The translations under genes and the position numbers were made by a program. From contig JALNVE010000123.1 in NCBI GenBank assembly GCA_023227695.1, forward strand, positions 1-8,898: a DNA stretch of 8,898 nucleotides, in the 5' to 3' direction. The notes below the pieces were generated by a model, which was not told where the DNA came from, did no database searches, and saw only the letters and a list, made by a program, of their open reading frames with translations. Below are positions 7,381 through 8,898 of this stretch, in pieces; position 1 is the stretch's first letter; the number at the start of each line of letters is the position of its first letter. The DNA is from Paludibacteraceae bacterium (GTDB lineage: Bacteria; Bacteroidota; Bacteroidia; Bacteroidales; Paludibacteraceae).

Positions 7381-8058
7381 ATGATGTATTGGATTATATT
7401 TGGTGTTTTTGCTTTAGCTAGTTATTTAGTACAGCAAAGATTAAAGAGTAAGTTTGAAAGATACTCAAAGATTGCCATTCCGAATGGGATGACGGGTAAA
7501 GATATAGCTGAAAAGATGTTGAGAGACAATGGCATAAATGATGTCAAAGTCACTTCAACAGAAGGTTATTTGACCGATCATTACAATCCGGCTACTAAGA
7601 CTGTTAATTTAAGCGAAGGCGTATATTATAGTAATAGTGTAGCAGCCGCAGCTGTCGCAGCCCACGAATGTGGTCATGCAGTTCAGCATGCAAATAGTTA
7701 TGCTTTCTTGAAAATGCGATCGGCTTTGGTGCCTGCGGTAAGCTTTGCTTCCACTTGGGTACAATGGGTTATTTTGGCAGGTGTCGTTTTGATCAATGTT
7801 TTTCCTCAGTTGTTATTGATAGGCATTGTTTTGTTCGCGATGACTACGTTGTTTAGCATCGTTACCTTACCAGTTGAGGTAAATGCCAGTTCAAGAGCTT
7901 TGGCATGGTTGAATAGTGCAGGTGTTACTAATGTGGATACTCATGATCAGGCTAAAGATGCTTTGAAATCTGCTGCTTATACTTATTTCATTGCAGCAAT
8001 TGGTTCTTTAGCAACTTTGGTTTATTACATCTTCATTTATTTGGGAAGACGTGATTGA
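7381..8058 (+). CDS. Membrane zinc metallopeptidase, YugP-like (Zn_peptidase_2 family)
   Basis: This 225-aa protein belongs to the family of neutral zinc metallopeptidases related to Bacillus YugP, whose physiological substrates are largely unknown. It starts with a membrane segment (about 3-18). A cytoplasmic or periplasmic stretch then leads to the active site HECGH at 95-99 (AAHECGHAVQHA), with His95 and His99 as zinc ligands and Glu96 catalytic. Hydrophobic segments follow at about 118-140 and 143-163, and Glu166 in PVEVNASSRAL is the likely third ligand. A last membrane segment spans about 200-221. Length and order match the family. Two ATG codons stand in tandem at 7381 and 7384, and either may be used. 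The gene sits 81 bp after the M3 peptidase gene and 78 bp before an unrecognised gene. Confidence 0.9.
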   Translation: MMYWIIFGVFALASYLVQQRLKSKFERYSKIAIPNGMTGKDIAEKMLRDNGINDVKVTSTEGYLTDHYNPATKTVNLSEGVYYSNSVAAAAVAAHECGHAVQHANSYAFLKMRSALVPAVSFASTWVQWVILAGVVLINVFPQLLLIGIVLFAMTTLFSIVTLPVEVNASSRALAWLNSAGVTNVDTHDQAKDALKSAAYTYFIAAIGSLATLVYYIFIYLGRRD

Positions 8059-8085
8059 TAGTTAGAAATAATGAAAATTTTAAGT

Positions 8086-8112
8086 TAGGGATAGATGTTG
8101 CGTTTATCCCTA
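8086..8112 (+). terminator. Hairpin after the zinc peptidase gene, possible weak terminator
   Basis: A perfect 8-bp stem pairs TAGGGATA (8086-8093) with TATCCCTA (8105-8112) around an 11-nt loop, 27 bp past the stop codon. The following bases (TCTTTATT) are T-rich but not a clean run. It could terminate some transcripts or stabilise an mRNA end. Confidence 0.45.
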
Positions 8113-8136
8113 TCTTTATTGATATAAAATACAGAT

Positions 8137-8748
8137 ATGGGATTGTTAGAAAAATTGACAAAGAAAAAGGATGCGCTAGAAGAAGCGGTTCGAGAGAGAA
8201 GTGAAGAGTATAATTCCTTGATCAGGGTTTATATGCAGGCGGTGATGGCAGCAAATCTAGGTATTACCGATTTGAGAATGTTGCCAGATATGCTTGTCTT
8301 CAAGAGAAAACTTAAGATTGCTACACAAGGCCGTTTGGGCGTTGCAGAAAAGGCTTATATCCGCAATTTAATGATGAAAGAATATGGTATGAAAGAATTG
8401 TTCTTCAACGAGATTGATTCTTCTGCCAAAAAGTTCTGCAAGAAACAGAATGATATTCCTAATTATTTTTATGCATTCCAGGGTTTGTCTCAAGACCTAT
8501 TTATGGCAGTAGGTACTAAGATGCAATATAAATTGCGCTTACCTTCCATTTTCAAGGGGTTGATTCGTTCTATGATAAAGAAGACTATTCATGAGGTTCT
8601 TACAAAGGATGTGTGGAAAGCTGCAGATGTACGTCAGGCATGTGTGAATGTGCGCATGTACCAACAAAAGTTACATTTGTCTGAAGATTGGATGTTTGAA
8701 TATGTATATCCCGTTCTGATGATAGCAAAAGGTTCAAAAGCAAAATAA
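8137..8748 (+). CDS. Uncharacterised 203-aa protein, probably soluble
   Basis: I do not recognise a family. The 203 residues have no signal peptide or clear membrane segment. The N-terminus (about 1-30) is highly charged and probably helical, possibly a short coiled coil (LTKKKDALEEAVRERSEEY). The rest is mostly predicted helix, with a basic amphipathic stretch at about 135-155 (IFKGLIRSMIKKTIHEVL) that might contact a membrane or nucleic acid, and a C-terminus ending in a Lys-rich tail. Two Cys residues occur at about 100 and 168, not in a metal-binding pattern. Codon use resembles its neighbours, so transfer is not suggested. It follows the zinc peptidase by 78 bp, with a hairpin between them and no convincing promoter of its own. 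The ATG at 8137 is the first in frame. It is likely a real gene because the frame is long, balanced and collinear with its neighbours. Confidence 0.8.
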   Translation: MGLLEKLTKKKDALEEAVRERSEEYNSLIRVYMQAVMAANLGITDLRMLPDMLVFKRKLKIATQGRLGVAEKAYIRNLMMKEYGMKELFFNEIDSSAKKFCKKQNDIPNYFYAFQGLSQDLFMAVGTKMQYKLRLPSIFKGLIRSMIKKTIHEVLTKDVWKAADVRQACVNVRMYQQKLHLSEDWMFEYVYPVLMIAKGSKAK

Positions 8749-8784
8749 GTGCTTGCTAACATAATGACAAAAAAGGGGCGTATA

Positions 8785-8843
8785 GGTCAAATTGCAGGAT
8801 GAAATGATTGTACTTTGTGTCAATGGGTCAAATTGCAGGATGA
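8785..8843 (+). repeat. Two direct copies of an 18-bp sequence, 41-bp period
   Basis: GGTCAAATTGCAGGATGA occurs at 8785-8802 and again at 8826-8843 with no mismatch, separated by 23 bp of unrelated sequence. The copies lie in the non-coding stretch after the 203-aa gene and directly upstream of an outward-facing promoter. Multiple short repeats near an end, next to a promoter, are typical of some insertion sequences (for example the IS21 family). They could also be protein-binding sites that control the promoter. Confidence 0.9.
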
Positions 8844-8859
8844 CATTATATTACTTATT

Positions 8860-8891
8860 TTTGTGTCTAAAAGTAAATGCCGTTACCTTTG
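8860..8891 (+). promoter_or_regulatory. Exact Bacteroidetes promoter firing out of the right edge (TTTG-N20-TACCTTTG)
   Basis: TTTG at 8860-8863 and TACCTTTG at 8884-8891 are both exact matches to the -33 and -7 consensus, with the ideal 20-base spacer. It is the best promoter in the window. Transcription should begin near 8897, at the right edge, and drive a gene beyond it. Confidence 0.75.
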
Positions 8892-8898
8892 TATTGCA

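Noticed and set aside
8785..8843. Possible CRISPR array
   Set aside because: Only two 18-bp copies with a 23-bp gap; CRISPR repeats are longer and more numerous, and no cas gene is present.

Overview
The window looks like core chromosome of a member of the Bacteroidales (Bacteroides, Prevotella, Parabacteroides or a relative). Four things support this: a short primary sigma factor of the Bacteroidetes type (286 aa, no large N-terminal region), AT-rich intergenic DNA, no clear Shine-Dalgarno sequences before the starts, and several matches to the Bacteroidetes promoter pattern TTTG-N19-21-TAnnTTTG. No complete mobile element, CRISPR array, tRNA or rRNA gene is visible.

Layout from left to right. 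Positions 1-102 hold a possible broken gene remnant on the minus strand, cut by the window edge. rpoD (264-1124, minus) follows, with a strong intrinsic terminator at its end. Upstream of rpoD, and on the same strand, lies a degP/htrA-type periplasmic serine protease (1353-2819) with its own perfect-stem terminator. These two genes therefore appear to be separate transcription units. A 415-bp AT-rich gap without genes leads to rnpB, the RNA of RNase P (3273-3621, plus), which has a good promoter just before its 5' end.

Four plus-strand genes follow: a YihY/BrkB-family membrane protein (3760-5088), an M3-family dipeptidyl carboxypeptidase-like lipoprotein (5194-7299), a membrane-embedded zinc metallopeptidase of the YugP type (7381-8058), and an unrecognised 203-aa soluble protein (8137-8748). 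Gaps of about 80-105 bp and promoter-like sites before some genes suggest loosely grouped genes rather than one tight operon.

The last 150 bp differ in character. An 18-bp sequence occurs twice with a 41-bp period, followed by an exact Bacteroidetes promoter (TTTG-N20-TACCTTTG) that fires out of the window. This could be the left end of an insertion sequence or an operator array for an unseen gene.

Most of the window is housekeeping: transcription (RpoD), tRNA processing (RNase P) and envelope or peptide proteolysis (Deg, M3 peptidase, membrane zinc peptidase). I found no convincing new system. The right-edge repeat and promoter block and the 203-aa protein are the best leads.
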